From: Planctomycetota bacterium
GTDB lineage: Bacteria > Planctomycetota > PUPC01 > JACPCR01
Length of the DNA: 64,000 nucleotides
Reading direction: 5' to 3'
Assembly (NCBI GenBank): GCA_027625095.1
Contig: JAQBXN010000010.1
Location: 1 to 64,000 of the forward strand
Part shown: piece after piece, positions 7,990 to 16,530 of the stretch
Layout: each line of letters opens with the position of its first letter
Position numbering within the stretch: the stretch's first letter is position 1
Program-made: the position numbers and the translations under genes
Notes under the pieces: model-generated
Databases searched by the model: none
What the model saw: the letters and a program-made list of their open reading frames with translations, nothing else
What the model was told of the DNA's origin: nothing

Positions 7990-9000
7990 TCAACTGAACT
8001 CAAGAATCGTGATCCAGTTCGGCCCCTTGCCCGTTTCGAAAACCTCCAGAGGATCAAGGCCTCCTGTTTCTGAATCAAGCCGATAGGAGGCGATCTGGTC
8101 AGACTTTTCGCCGGCGCTGAAGAGGAACGCACCTGTAGGATCGATGCGGAAACCTCTGGGCCAGGCCTCGGTTGGGGTAGCTCCCAGAAACGACAACCGG
8201 CCGCTCTCGTCCACCGAGTAACGGGCAAGGCTATCGTGGCCGCGATTGGAGGCGTATAGAAATTTTGCATCCGCGGTGATGTGGATGTCCGCAGTGTAGC
8301 TTTCGACTTCCGCACCTTCGGGAAGGGTAGAGATGTATTGGACGACCGTGAGCTTCCCAGTCGATGAATCCAGATCACAGACGGTGACGTTGTTGCCCTT
8401 CTCATTTACGAAATAGACAACGCCAAGAGTTGGGTGGAAGCAGAAATGGCGCGGGCCAGTGTTCTCGTTTGTGGGAACAACCGGATCTTCGTTCGGTGTG
8501 ATTGTGCCGGTTTCAGCATCAAATAAATATTGAAGTATGCAGTCCGCGCCCGTGTTGGGTACGAACACGTATCGATCTGAGGGATCAGGCTGAATCGAGT
8601 GCGGGTTCTTATCTGTCTTTACGACGGAAATGGCATCCGGCTGCACGACGCCGTCATCCCCGATCGGATACGAAGCAGCGACCGCCCCGCCGTACGAAGA
8701 CATCAGTAGATACTTTCCTGTTTTGTTGGTGATGACGTAAACCGGGTTGTCTACAAGGGTTGTCTCACCAATCTGGGTTAACGCTCCTGTTTCCGCATTG
8801 ATGCTGAAAGCTGTCGCGCTGTTCGGGCCTCGCACTCCGGCATACAGGAAACGCTGATCCGGACTGACTCCGATTGAGCCGGGCGCGCCATCTACTTCGA
8901 TGCCGCCGGTCGATTCGATTCGGCCCGACTCCGGGCACATGTTGAAGGTCGCAATTTTCTTGTCTCCTCCAAGGCATACGTACATGAAATATCTGCTCAT
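7990..9000 (-). CDS. Lactonase-family seven-bladed beta-propeller (6-phosphogluconolactonase type)
   Basis: A 336-residue protein of the lactonase (cycloisomerase 2 / YbhE-Pgl) family. Repeated blades carry the pattern 'fsi..etGaLtqig.t', with characteristic phrases such as 'GAPGSIGVSPDQRFLYAG', 'DKNPHSIQPDPSDRYVFVPN' and 'TGPRHFCFHPTLGVVYFVNE'. The family hydrolyses 6-phosphogluconolactone or related sugar lactones in the cytoplasm, and no signal peptide is visible. The ATG at 9000 has a CAGGAGAAG site just upstream, so I prefer it to the in-frame ATG 13 codons earlier. It stands alone and faces away from the sugar isomerase gene. A role downstream of the zwf gene at 45 kb is possible, but many family members act on other lactones. 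Confidence 0.85.
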   Translation of the reverse strand: MSRYFMYVCLGGDKKIATFNMCPESGRIESTGGIEVDGAPGSIGVSPDQRFLYAGVRGPNSATAFSINAETGALTQIGETTLVDNPVYVITNKTGKYLLMSSYGGAVAASYPIGDDGVVQPDAISVVKTDKNPHSIQPDPSDRYVFVPNTGADCILQYLFDAETGTITPNEDPVVPTNENTGPRHFCFHPTLGVVYFVNEKGNNVTVCDLDSSTGKLTVVQYISTLPEGAEVESYTADIHITADAKFLYASNRGHDSLARYSVDESGRLSFLGATPTEAWPRGFRIDPTGAFLFSAGEKSDQIASYRLDSETGGLDPLEVFETGKGPNWITILEFS

Positions 9001-9300
9001 CGTCTTCTCCTGATAATTCTGAGTTTTTTCTTGGCTCAATTTCGGGCAGCATCATCGTCTTCGATGGATGCGAAATCAAGGGAGACCTGAATCCAGAGAA
9101 AAGAGCTACAGATTTCGCCGAGTGCAGGGAAGCAATAGGACGAACAGATCCAGGGGGAATTTCAGTTACTTTTTTCATCTTCTCTCTGTCATTTTTGTGC
9201 CTTCTGTGTTTCAAAATCTTCCCAATTGGCCTAACCCGTTGGCTATCTCTGCCCTTCACCTTCTACACTTCCGCATTACCAAATACTCAAGGAGTGATTC
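9001..9300. other. Divergent intergenic region, degenerate repeat-like text
   Basis: The 300 bases between two divergent genes must hold both promoters. The right half (about 9163-9225) is pyrimidine-rich, with phrases such as TTCTCTCTGTC and GTGCCTTCTGTG that resemble decayed copies of short dispersed elements seen in PVC-group intergenic DNA. No gene or clear hairpin is visible. Confidence 0.35.
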
Positions 9301-10203
9301 ATGTCACAGTTAGATATCCGGATGGGGACTCTCGTCCCGTGCAATCGCGCAAATCCTGCCGACTACATTCGCCAGATTTCCGCGCATGGATTTGAGAGCT
9401 ACCAACTTTTCTTCTGGCAGTACGTTGGTGACGTAGATTTCCGAAAGCTGGCCAAGGAAGTCGAATCGGCTCTCGATGACGCTGAGACCGAAGTTCGTCC
9501 GGTCATCAGTTCGATAGGCATCTTCGGCAATCCGCTTGAAGATAAGCAGACAGCTATAGACTGGCGCCGTTGCATTGATGCCTGCCGTTTGTTTGGCCCT
9601 GAATGTAATGTTGTCGCCGGCTTCGCTGGATGTATTACGGACAAGCCAGTTCCAGAATCAATGAAGCAATACAAGAAAGTGTTTGCGCCTCTGGCCAGGA
9701 GAGCGGAAGGCAAGAATGTCAGGATCGCGTTCGAAAACTGCGATATGGGCGGGACATGGCACGCGGCCCGGTGGAACATCGCCCACTCCCCCGCGGGATG
9801 GGAGATGATGTTCAATGAAATCGAATCGAAGGCGATCGGGCTCGAGTGGGAGCCGTGCCACCAGATGAACAGCCTGGTCGATCCGCTACCCCAACTACGT
9901 GAGTGGATCGACCGCGTCTATCACATTCATGGTAAGGACGCGACGGTCTTGTGGGATGTGGTTAAGACCAAAGGGACCAGGGGAGGCAGCCAGTATGTCT
10001 TTCATCGCACCCCCGGCTTTGGCGATACGAATTGGACTGACTTGATTTCCATCCTGCGACGGGGCGGATTCAAGGGAGCAATCGATATCGAAGGCTGGCA
10101 CGACCCGGTCTATCGTGGTGAACTCGAGATGACTGGACAGGTGCATGGCCTGAACTACCTCAAGCAGTGCCGGGGCGGACCGTTTGTGCCAAATCCGGTT
10201 TAA
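9301..10203 (+). CDS. Sugar phosphate isomerase/epimerase-like TIM barrel protein
   Basis: A 300-residue protein of the xylose-isomerase-like TIM barrel superfamily (IolE/IolI and hexulose-phosphate epimerase relatives). Visible barrel landmarks are 'FENCDMGG' near residue 145 (a metal-binding Glu on a strand), 'LEWEPCHQMN' near 182, 'VYHIHGKD' near 208 (metal-site His) and the C-terminal 'GFKGAIDIEGWHDP' near 260. Together these match the usual divalent-metal ligand set Glu, Asp/Glu, His and Glu. An AAGGAG ribosome site precedes the ATG. The substrate is unknown; such proteins are highly expanded in PVC bacteria and act in sugar and inositol catabolism. It lies upstream of the aldose epimerase gene but is separated from it by a strong inverted repeat. 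Confidence 0.8.
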   Translation: MSQLDIRMGTLVPCNRANPADYIRQISAHGFESYQLFFWQYVGDVDFRKLAKEVESALDDAETEVRPVISSIGIFGNPLEDKQTAIDWRRCIDACRLFGPECNVVAGFAGCITDKPVPESMKQYKKVFAPLARRAEGKNVRIAFENCDMGGTWHAARWNIAHSPAGWEMMFNEIESKAIGLEWEPCHQMNSLVDPLPQLREWIDRVYHIHGKDATVLWDVVKTKGTRGGSQYVFHRTPGFGDTNWTDLISILRRGGFKGAIDIEGWHDPVYRGELEMTGQVHGLNYLKQCRGGPFVPNPV

Positions 10204-10277
10204 CTAAAATTGACAGCCGGAAACGCCGCTCGGTATTCTTTCGCCCTGCAAAGTGCCAGATCGAAAACCTAAGCTGC

Positions 10278-10381
10278 CTTCGGCCGCAAGAACAGAGAGG
10301 ACCCTGGATGAAGAGGGGCGCGGATATCAGAACCAGAACATCAGCAGTCTTTTCATCCGCGGCCCTCTTTATCCAGGGTCC
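10278..10381. repeat. Dispersed inverted repeat, family A, copy 1
   Basis: Arms at 10299-10325 and 10355-10381 are 27 bases each and pair with only two mismatches around a 29-base loop. The left flank (10281-10300) matches 53904-53923 at 18 of 20 positions, and the start of the loop (TATCAGAA) is also shared with that locus. So this is a member of a dispersed family rather than only a terminator. A T-rich stretch (TTTATTTTC) follows the right arm, so it could also stop transcription of the upstream gene. Confidence 0.7.
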
Positions 10382-10468
10382 TTTATTTTCTGGATTCAAT
10401 CAGGAAATTCTTCGCGCCTGGCGAAGAAATGACAGAGAAAGACTCAAATTCACCCTCAGGAGAGAACT

Positions 10469-11623
10469 ATGATCCATCTACGACGCCTTTCGCTGGCCGC
10501 TGTATCAGCCGCCACTCTGATTCTTGTTGGATGCAACAAGGGGAGCACCATCGAGGGAGAAAAATTCATGCACATCTATAAGGAATCTTTTGGCAAAGCC
10601 AAAGATGGCTCAAAGACAGTCCTCTACACCCTGACCAACAAGAAAGGCCTCATCGCCAAGATTTCCGATTACGGCGCTACGCTTGTCGAAATGCACGTGC
10701 CTGATCGCACCGGTGTGATCGTTGACGTCATTAATGGATTCGACAATGTGAAGGGATATCAGGGCGACGGCAATCAATACTTTGGCTGTACCACTGGTCG
10801 AGTGGCCAATCGCATCGCCAAAGGGAAGTTCAAGGTCGATGGCAAGGAATACACCGTCGCCATTAACAATGATCCAAACCACCTGCATGGCGGTGTAGAT
10901 CGCAGCCTGGACAAAGTCGTCTGGACAGCCGAACCGAAGGAAGGTGAAGAAGGCCCGGCGCTTGTGCTCACCTACACCAGCCCTGACGGTGAAGAGGGCT
11001 ACCCGGGCAATCTTGCCATCGAAGTGACGTACACCCTCACACACAATGATGAACTCCGCATTGATTATAAGGCTACCACCGACAAGGCCACGCCGGTCAA
11101 CCTCACCAATCATGCGTACTGGAATCTTGCGGGCGCGGGCAACGGAACCATCCTTGAGCACGAACTGACACTTTCCGCAAAAAACTTCACACCAGTCGAC
11201 AACACCCTCATTCCGACAGGCAAGATCGCACCAGTCGCCGGCACCGAGCTCGATTTCACCAAGTCAGAAGTTATCGGGAAACGAATCCCCGCGGACGAGA
11301 CACCATGGAAAGGCTACGACCACAATTTCGTCCTCGACAACCAGAATGGCAACCTTGCACTCGCGGCTCGACTGGTCGAACCGAAAGATGGGAGAGTGAT
11401 GGAAATCCACACCACCGAGCCGGGCATCCAGTTTTACACCGGCAACTTCCTCAAGGGCCAGAAGGGCAAGAACGGCAAGATATATGTGCATCGCGGCGCA
11501 CTCTGCCTCGAAACCCAGCACTATCCGGATTCGGTCAACCAACCGAGTTTCCCGGACACGGTCCTACGCCCGGGCAAGACCTATACGCAAACAACGGTGC
11601 ATAGATTCACGACGAAGAAGTAG
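10469..11623 (+). CDS. galM: Aldose 1-epimerase (galactose mutarotase), lipoprotein
   Basis: A 384-residue aldose 1-epimerase, which interconverts the alpha and beta anomers of sugars such as galactose and glucose. Residues 1-22 form a lipoprotein signal ending in the lipobox L-V-G-C, so the enzyme is anchored in the envelope rather than being cytoplasmic as in enterobacteria. Conserved elements are H138-L-H140-G-G, the catalytic acid H215 in 'LTNHAYWNL' and the catalytic base E348 in 'CLETQHYPDSVN'. An AGGAGAG site precedes the ATG. It is monocistronic as far as I can see, with an inverted repeat on its left and a short hairpin on its right. Assignment to the family is firm. The preferred sugar is not readable. 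Confidence 0.93.
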   Translation: MIHLRRLSLAAVSAATLILVGCNKGSTIEGEKFMHIYKESFGKAKDGSKTVLYTLTNKKGLIAKISDYGATLVEMHVPDRTGVIVDVINGFDNVKGYQGDGNQYFGCTTGRVANRIAKGKFKVDGKEYTVAINNDPNHLHGGVDRSLDKVVWTAEPKEGEEGPALVLTYTSPDGEEGYPGNLAIEVTYTLTHNDELRIDYKATTDKATPVNLTNHAYWNLAGAGNGTILEHELTLSAKNFTPVDNTLIPTGKIAPVAGTELDFTKSEVIGKRIPADETPWKGYDHNFVLDNQNGNLALAARLVEPKDGRVMEIHTTEPGIQFYTGNFLKGQKGKNGKIYVHRGALCLETQHYPDSVNQPSFPDTVLRPGKTYTQTTVHRFTTKK

Positions 11624-11751
11624 AGCATGAGCGAGGCGGCATCGGCTACCCGATTTGGAATCTCGATGCTGGATACTCGATGCTCGTTTAGACGAATGTT
11701 GTCGAAACTGCGTGTGCTCCAGAGACCGCTTCGCCCAACCACTGCTCAACA

Positions 11752-11767
11752 GCCGCAGCACTGCGGC
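11752..11767. repeat. Short GC palindrome (possible terminator of galM)
   Basis: GCCGCAG-ca-CTGCGGC is a perfect seven-base stem, followed by ATTCCATATTTCTTC. A similar palindrome followed by CACTCC occurs at 55095-55112. It lies between two convergent genes, so termination is a possible role, but there is no compact T-run. Just upstream (about 11664-11687) the octamer TCGATGCT occurs twice. Confidence 0.4.
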
Positions 11768-11780
11768 ATTCCATATTTCT

Positions 11781-12248
11781 TCATTCCATCCGCCCCTTTC
11801 TCTTCACTCCGCCCGAATCCCCATCCCATTCCAATCCCTCATCCACTTCGATCAAGTGTTCCATGAAAGCATGTTTATCTTCAGGCGAAATCAGGAGGGT
11901 TCTAATTTTTCCATTCCGTTCGAAGTGAATCTTTATCCGATCCAAGGACCAGGCTGGCGAACTTAACAGTGAAAACGAGGGTACGACCTCTACGACCTCA
12001 TCCACGCGAATTCGAACTCTAAACAGACCAAACCTCACGGCTATCTCGCCATCCTCGATTTGGTATCGCATCGGAGTGGTAAACGCCAGGACAATCAAAG
12101 CCGTGACAAAAGCCACCAACAGAAGCGCCTGGCCAGGAACGGGCTGATTGCCGATCAGCCAAAAGTAAAACCCCAAAACCGCCGGAATCACCGGCCCGGC
12201 CCAGGCAAGCAGAAATACCCACCAGTCGACTTTGGATTTCTGAACCAT
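11781..12248 (-). CDS. Membrane protein with bacterial PH domain
   Basis: A 155-residue protein with two membrane helices (about residues 9-31 and 40-57), followed by a beta-rich domain from about 60 to 130. The segment 'MRYQIEDGEIAVRFGLFRVRIRVDEVVEV' is typical of the bacterial PH domain (bPH) proteins, and the end of the domain has the usual 'I.I.FERNGK.RTLLISPEDKHAFMEHL' form. The function of this family is unknown; it sits in the inner membrane with the PH domain on the cytoplasmic side. It overlaps nothing and ends opposite galM. It starts three bases before the end of the PLP-enzyme gene, so it is likely co-transcribed with it. Confidence 0.75.
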   Translation of the reverse strand: MVQKSKVDWWVFLLAWAGPVIPAVLGFYFWLIGNQPVPGQALLLVAFVTALIVLAFTTPMRYQIEDGEIAVRFGLFRVRIRVDEVVEVVPSFSLLSSPAWSLDRIKIHFERNGKIRTLLISPEDKHAFMEHLIEVDEGLEWDGDSGGVKRKGRME

Positions 12249-12251
12249 CAG

Positions 12252-13358
12252 TCAGCATCCGAGGCTGCGAACTCTTGAGGCGATCTTCCACTCGCCGACG
12301 AGTTTGCCGCCCTCGATGACATATGCGAAATCCTGCAGCGCGCAGGTAGGGCAGATGTGAGCTGGGATGGCGTAGACCTCGTCGCCGGGCGCGAAGTCAT
12401 CCGCGTTGGGAGTTTCAACCACAAGGTGCTCCTCGTTCTGAAGCACCAGCGTTGCATCGGGAACGTTCAGCAGCTTGACCCTGTTCTCCAGAGGCGGGTC
12501 AGAAGCTACCGCCTTGTAGCCTAGATCCAGCGTGATTCTGCCCCGGCTGGGCTTACTGATGACGCGGGTCAGCAGGACGGCCGCGGGCGTGTAATTCAGT
12601 TCGGGAAATTTTTGTGTGTTGCCATCATGAAGAAAGATGGTACCCGGCGAACATTCCACACCTTTCACCTTCGCATACACGGGAAACTGTGGCGTGCCGC
12701 CTACTACGAGTTTCTCGACAGGCAGCCCCGCATCTTCAAGTCTCTTGCGGAAAGCCATGATCTGTACGAACGATTCATGAATCTCTTTCTCTCTCTGTTC
12801 AACGTTCGCGTTCCTCTGATGGCCGTCATATATGTGCAGCCCGTCCGCCTTGAGACCCGGCAATTCATGAACGAGGCGGTAAAGAGCGGCAGCTTCGTCA
12901 CCGAGTTCGATTCCTGACCGATGCATGCCAGCATCGACGTCCATCATCACTGGAGCAGTCAGACCTTCCTTCACCATAATCTCAGACAGTGATCGGATGG
13001 GTTTCTCATGATCTACCAGTGTGGTGAATAATGTTTCCGGGTAGCTCTTCATGAGCTTGGCCAGCCGAGCCTGATTGGGGCCCACCATCGGGTAGGCGAG
13101 CATGACATCCGGCACACCGCATCCGGCCAGCATTTCGGCTTCCGCTATCGTGGCGCATTTCTGTTTGATGAGCCCGGCGTCCATTTCCATTTTTGTGATC
13201 TCACGTGTCTTGTGGGTCTTCACGTGGGGACGCAGTTTGGCAGGATCTCCAACCTGCTCGACGGCTTTTGCGATGTTGGACTCGATGATTTCCTTAAAGA
13301 AAACCAAGGCCGGAGAGAAGATTTCTGAAGTGTCTTCGATGTGATAATTCGGATTCAT
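12252..13358 (-). CDS. D-threonine aldolase-like PLP enzyme (fold type III)
   Basis: A 368-residue fold-type III PLP enzyme of the D-threonine aldolase / D-serine dehydratase group, which cleaves or dehydrates D-hydroxy amino acids. The N-terminal barrel carries the PLP lysine in 'LRPHVKTHKTREI'. Other landmarks are 'VDAGMHRSGIE' and 'HIYDGH'. The C-terminal domain has the metal ligands His and Cys in 'VYAIPAHICPTCAL'. I take the ATG at 13358, where family members normally begin, instead of the in-frame ATG 13 codons upstream; neither has a strong ribosome site. It starts back to back with mqnA. Whether it is an aldolase or a dehydratase cannot be told from motifs alone. Confidence 0.85.
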   Translation of the reverse strand: MNPNYHIEDTSEIFSPALVFFKEIIESNIAKAVEQVGDPAKLRPHVKTHKTREITKMEMDAGLIKQKCATIAEAEMLAGCGVPDVMLAYPMVGPNQARLAKLMKSYPETLFTTLVDHEKPIRSLSEIMVKEGLTAPVMMDVDAGMHRSGIELGDEAAALYRLVHELPGLKADGLHIYDGHQRNANVEQREKEIHESFVQIMAFRKRLEDAGLPVEKLVVGGTPQFPVYAKVKGVECSPGTIFLHDGNTQKFPELNYTPAAVLLTRVISKPSRGRITLDLGYKAVASDPPLENRVKLLNVPDATLVLQNEEHLVVETPNADDFAPGDEVYAIPAHICPTCALQDFAYVIEGGKLVGEWKIASRVRSLGC

Positions 13359-13450
13359 TGCGTCTGTTAATAGTGAGGAATGAATTGCGGTTCGCATATT
13401 AGCCGCATAAGTGGTGCGGCATCAACTATGGCACACAGGTTCAAATTCCC

Positions 13451-14293
13451 ATGATCGCTCACTATAATCCCGCCCTTCTTGTCCACGAAATCTTTTCACA
13501 GGTGAACAGCTTGAGTATCGGAGCGGTTCGATATCTGAATGCGAAACCCCTGGTTTACGACCTGGAGAATCTGCTACCGGAGGCAGAGGTTTCCTTTAAC
13601 ACACCACGAGCTCTTGCGGATCAGCTTGAACGTGGCGAGATCGAGGTCGGCCTGGTCCCGGCCATTGCGTATCCCACCCTCGGCGGCGGATGCATCGTTC
13701 CCGACATTGCGATTGCTTCGAGGGGCCCGGTGCTCAGCGTCTTGCTTGCGTCCAAAAAGCCGTTCGAGGACATCTCGACCCTGGCGCTCGATACCAGTTC
13801 CTACTCAAGCGTCACCATGGCCCAGGTTTTGTGCCGGGAAAAGTACGGCATATCACCGGATTTGGTTCACTGCGGGCCTGACCTTGGAATCCTGGACGGG
13901 CTCGCAGACGCCCTCGTCATCATCGGCGATCCAGCGATGACGACGAAACTGGATCGCCTTCCATTCGTATACGATCTTGGGAAGGAGTGGACAGATTTCT
14001 CCGGCCTGCCATTCGTCTACGCTTTCTGGATGGCGCGTTCCGGTGAGATCTCCAAGGAGATCTGTGAGGCGCTGCAGGAATCAAAAAAGCGCGGTATGGG
14101 TCGGATAAGAACGATAGCGGAGGAAGAAGCGAAACGTCTCGACCTGCCAGCCTCAGTCTGTGAGTCCTATCTCAAAGACAATATCTCATTCGACCTGGAC
14201 GAAGCCGCGATTGCCGGAATGCAGCACTTTTTTGAGCTGTGTCTCAAGCATCATTTGATCGAGAAAATGCCTGATCTCAAATTTTGCTGCTAG
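13451..14293 (+). CDS. mqnA: Chorismate dehydratase, menaquinone biosynthesis (MqnA)
   Basis: A 280-residue protein with the periplasmic-binding-like fold of MqnA, which turns chorismate into 3-enolpyruvyl-benzoate, the first committed step of the futalosine route to menaquinone. The N-terminal 'IGAVRYLNAKPLVYDLE' and 'LERGEIEVGLVPAIAYPTLGG' are diagnostic, as are 'TSYSSVTMAQVL' (written DTSSYSSVTMAQV here) and 'GLPFVYAFWMAR'. I start at the ATG at 13451; a GTG at 13502, just before the conserved part, is an alternative. No other mqn gene lies in the window, which is normal because these genes are often scattered. It implies an anaerobic or microaerobic quinone made by the non-classical pathway. 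Confidence 0.9.
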   Translation: MIAHYNPALLVHEIFSQVNSLSIGAVRYLNAKPLVYDLENLLPEAEVSFNTPRALADQLERGEIEVGLVPAIAYPTLGGGCIVPDIAIASRGPVLSVLLASKKPFEDISTLALDTSSYSSVTMAQVLCREKYGISPDLVHCGPDLGILDGLADALVIIGDPAMTTKLDRLPFVYDLGKEWTDFSGLPFVYAFWMARSGEISKEICEALQESKKRGMGRIRTIAEEEAKRLDLPASVCESYLKDNISFDLDEAAIAGMQHFFELCLKHHLIEKMPDLKFCC

Positions 14294-14588
14294 TGGCTGC
14301 CAAAGCTCAAGACCTGATATTCCTCAAAAACCAGGTCGCGGCGTGAACAACTCGTCCGGAGTCCTCATCGTTTTCAAGATTGTCGCTCCCGCAAAACTTC
14401 TGGATGAAACTGACAACCCTGGGATGGTCGCCTTGTCGTTACCCAGATCGATCGCAGGGCCCGAGACCCATGTGAGTTTGCTCACAGGTGAATAAGATCG
14501 CTAAGCTAAGAGCGTCCAAGAGAATGGGATACGGCCCCTGTACTAAAGCTGCAAGGCCTTCCGAACTACCACTCAAACAAGCTCTTCA

Positions 14589-16241
14589 ATGCTGCAACTA
14601 CTCATTTCATCATTACTGGTATCCACCGGCTTAACCGAAGAGCAAACTGCTTTCCTTCGCAGAGGCGACGTCATTCTGACAGTCGGTGATTCGATTACCG
14701 CGCAGGGCATCTATCAGGAATACATGCAATCGATCCTGGATACTCTCTACCCCGGCCAGAGTATCCGCATCGTAAATGTTGGTGTTGGCGGGATGAAGGC
14801 CGACGGCGGTCTGCAGGTAATGAAGTCGCAGTTCAAAAATTCGGGGGCGACGATCGTCACCGTGATGTTTGGCGTTAACGACACCATGTGGAATTCAGCG
14901 GAAGCCGAAGCAAAGGCGAAGGCTTTTTCAGCCAACATTTCGGCCATCATGGATGAGGCGGACAAGCAGAAGACGCCGGTGATCCTGTTGCGTGAGTCTC
15001 ACTTTTCACACGGAAAGGAGGGTGAGGTATGGGTCGACCAGATCAACAAGACACTCGAAACAATTCTGGCCGCCGGCGACAGACTGGCCGCTGAACGCGA
15101 TGTCCCGGTCATTGATGTCTTGGGCGCGTACAAGTCCGCCTTGAAGGAAGCGTGGATTGCGGATCCAAATTACGAATTCACCCCAGACGTGATACACCCG
15201 ACGCAACCGGGGCATGCGGCCATCGCGACAGAAATCCTCCGTTCACTGGGGGCAGGTCTTCCTTTGTCATCGAAGGAGCGCGGGCCTGTCCGGCCAATGA
15301 CAGACCCAGCGGTGAAGCTGACAGCAGCGACCGGTTTCGGCATAAAACCGGCAAGCCGGGGCGTGCCACTGGTCGCTCAATTCACTTCAAGAACAAATCA
15401 GTCACTCAAAGGTGAGGGACTCCTGGTAGCGGGTGCTGCGATTCAAAAGATGGACCTGGAAATGGACCAGCAGGAGACCAAGAACATGATGCTGCAATTC
15501 ATGCCCGATGCTGCGGCTCGTTGGGGTTGCTTCCCCTTGTATATGGTTTTCAAAAACGAGAGCACTTTTCATGCGGGACACGCATTCGTCTATTTTTCGA
15601 AGCTTCATGCGGCGTCCAACGGCCCGGTGAGACTGTCGGCCAAAGATTTCAGACTCACCCAAGGCATCAGCGAGAAGGGGTGTCCAGTCACTGATGTGAG
15701 CATCACTCTGGGTGACGCTGTCAAATTCAAATTCCGCTGGAAGGATGAGACGGTTGTGCCGGCACAGAGTGGGTTCAAAACTCGGTTTGGTAAACAGGTA
15801 AACGGGGCACTGGACCTGGAGAGCCGGGGAGGGCAGCCCTGTGACGCAATCGAGATTTTCATCGATACCCGCCCGGAAGAGTCGACAGGCCGTCCCACCG
15901 CCAATGCCGATGCAAACCCCGAGGGGGTCGTGCGTTTGGGCGTCCATTATGTAAGGAACGGAAATGGGTTCACCGCTGAGTTGCTTCGCCCAGAGGGAAT
16001 AGACGCTACGGAAGCACACCTCGCCGAGATCGAGCCCAATCAGTATGTGGTTACCTTTTACCCCACTTCTATTGAGTCGACGATCGGTATCACCATGCGC
16101 GTCACCGATACTGAATCCTACGGCGTGGGTAGCGGCCTTGTGTATGACCTTACGGGCCGGGAACACATATCTCTTGAACCGATGAGTTTCATCCGCCTGA
16201 GCAAGACCGAAAGTGGACTATTCTTTCGAGTCGGGTATTGA
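14589..16241 (+). CDS. SGNH/GDSL hydrolase with C-terminal carbohydrate-binding-like domain
   Basis: A 550-residue exported esterase. A short signal peptide (about residues 1-15) is followed by an SGNH hydrolase domain to about 225. It has block I GDS with nucleophile S35, block II glycine in 'NVGVGGMKADGG', block III asparagine in 'FGVNDTMW' and block V D200-V-I-H203. The remaining 300 residues are beta-rich. The segment from about 370 on resembles a DOMON/CBM9-like sugar-binding fold ('FKFRWKDETVVPAQSG', 'CDAIEIFIDTRP'). A role in deacetylating polysaccharides is likely from the family but not proven. It stands alone, with some 290 bases of unassigned DNA on each side. Confidence 0.8.
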   Translation: MLQLLISSLLVSTGLTEEQTAFLRRGDVILTVGDSITAQGIYQEYMQSILDTLYPGQSIRIVNVGVGGMKADGGLQVMKSQFKNSGATIVTVMFGVNDTMWNSAEAEAKAKAFSANISAIMDEADKQKTPVILLRESHFSHGKEGEVWVDQINKTLETILAAGDRLAAERDVPVIDVLGAYKSALKEAWIADPNYEFTPDVIHPTQPGHAAIATEILRSLGAGLPLSSKERGPVRPMTDPAVKLTAATGFGIKPASRGVPLVAQFTSRTNQSLKGEGLLVAGAAIQKMDLEMDQQETKNMMLQFMPDAAARWGCFPLYMVFKNESTFHAGHAFVYFSKLHAASNGPVRLSAKDFRLTQGISEKGCPVTDVSITLGDAVKFKFRWKDETVVPAQSGFKTRFGKQVNGALDLESRGGQPCDAIEIFIDTRPEESTGRPTANADANPEGVVRLGVHYVRNGNGFTAELLRPEGIDATEAHLAEIEPNQYVVTFYPTSIESTIGITMRVTDTESYGVGSGLVYDLTGREHISLEPMSFIRLSKTESGLFFRVGY

Positions 16242-16530
16242 AAGAAGCTCTCCATGCTTAACCCATCCACTCATACCATTTCAGGAATCCCGGGAAGCAC
16301 TCGACACACAGAGTTACACCGTATTCCCCGCAGGAGCGACCGCCTCTCTCGCGTTCGAACGGCTGGAAGCAGCGGCCTGGTTCTTCAGCCCGGCGAGCCA
16401 ACGGAAGTGGCGCACCCGAGAGATACGGCCTCAGCTTCCCTGAAGGTCTTCCCTTCTCTTAGGGCTTGTATTTCCTGATTGTGTAATTTAAGGTTTACTG
16501 CCGGGTAAACTACAACCCTTCGTCAGAACC
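16242..16530. other. Intergenic gap between SGNH hydrolase and PhyH genes
   Basis: About 290 bases. Short open frames exist, but none has a ribosome site or plausible composition. No strong hairpin or tRNA-like structure was found. It presumably holds the promoter of the downstream dioxygenase gene. Confidence 0.4.

Noticed and set aside
11627-11866. 79-codon plus-strand frame after galM
   Set aside because: Proline- and serine-rich end, no ribosome site, overlaps the end of the PH-domain gene and the palindrome at 11752.
14311-14337. GACCTG/CAGGTC inverted repeat after mqnA, considered as a terminator
   Set aside because: Only a six-base stem with a 15-base loop and no T-run; it could easily arise by chance.
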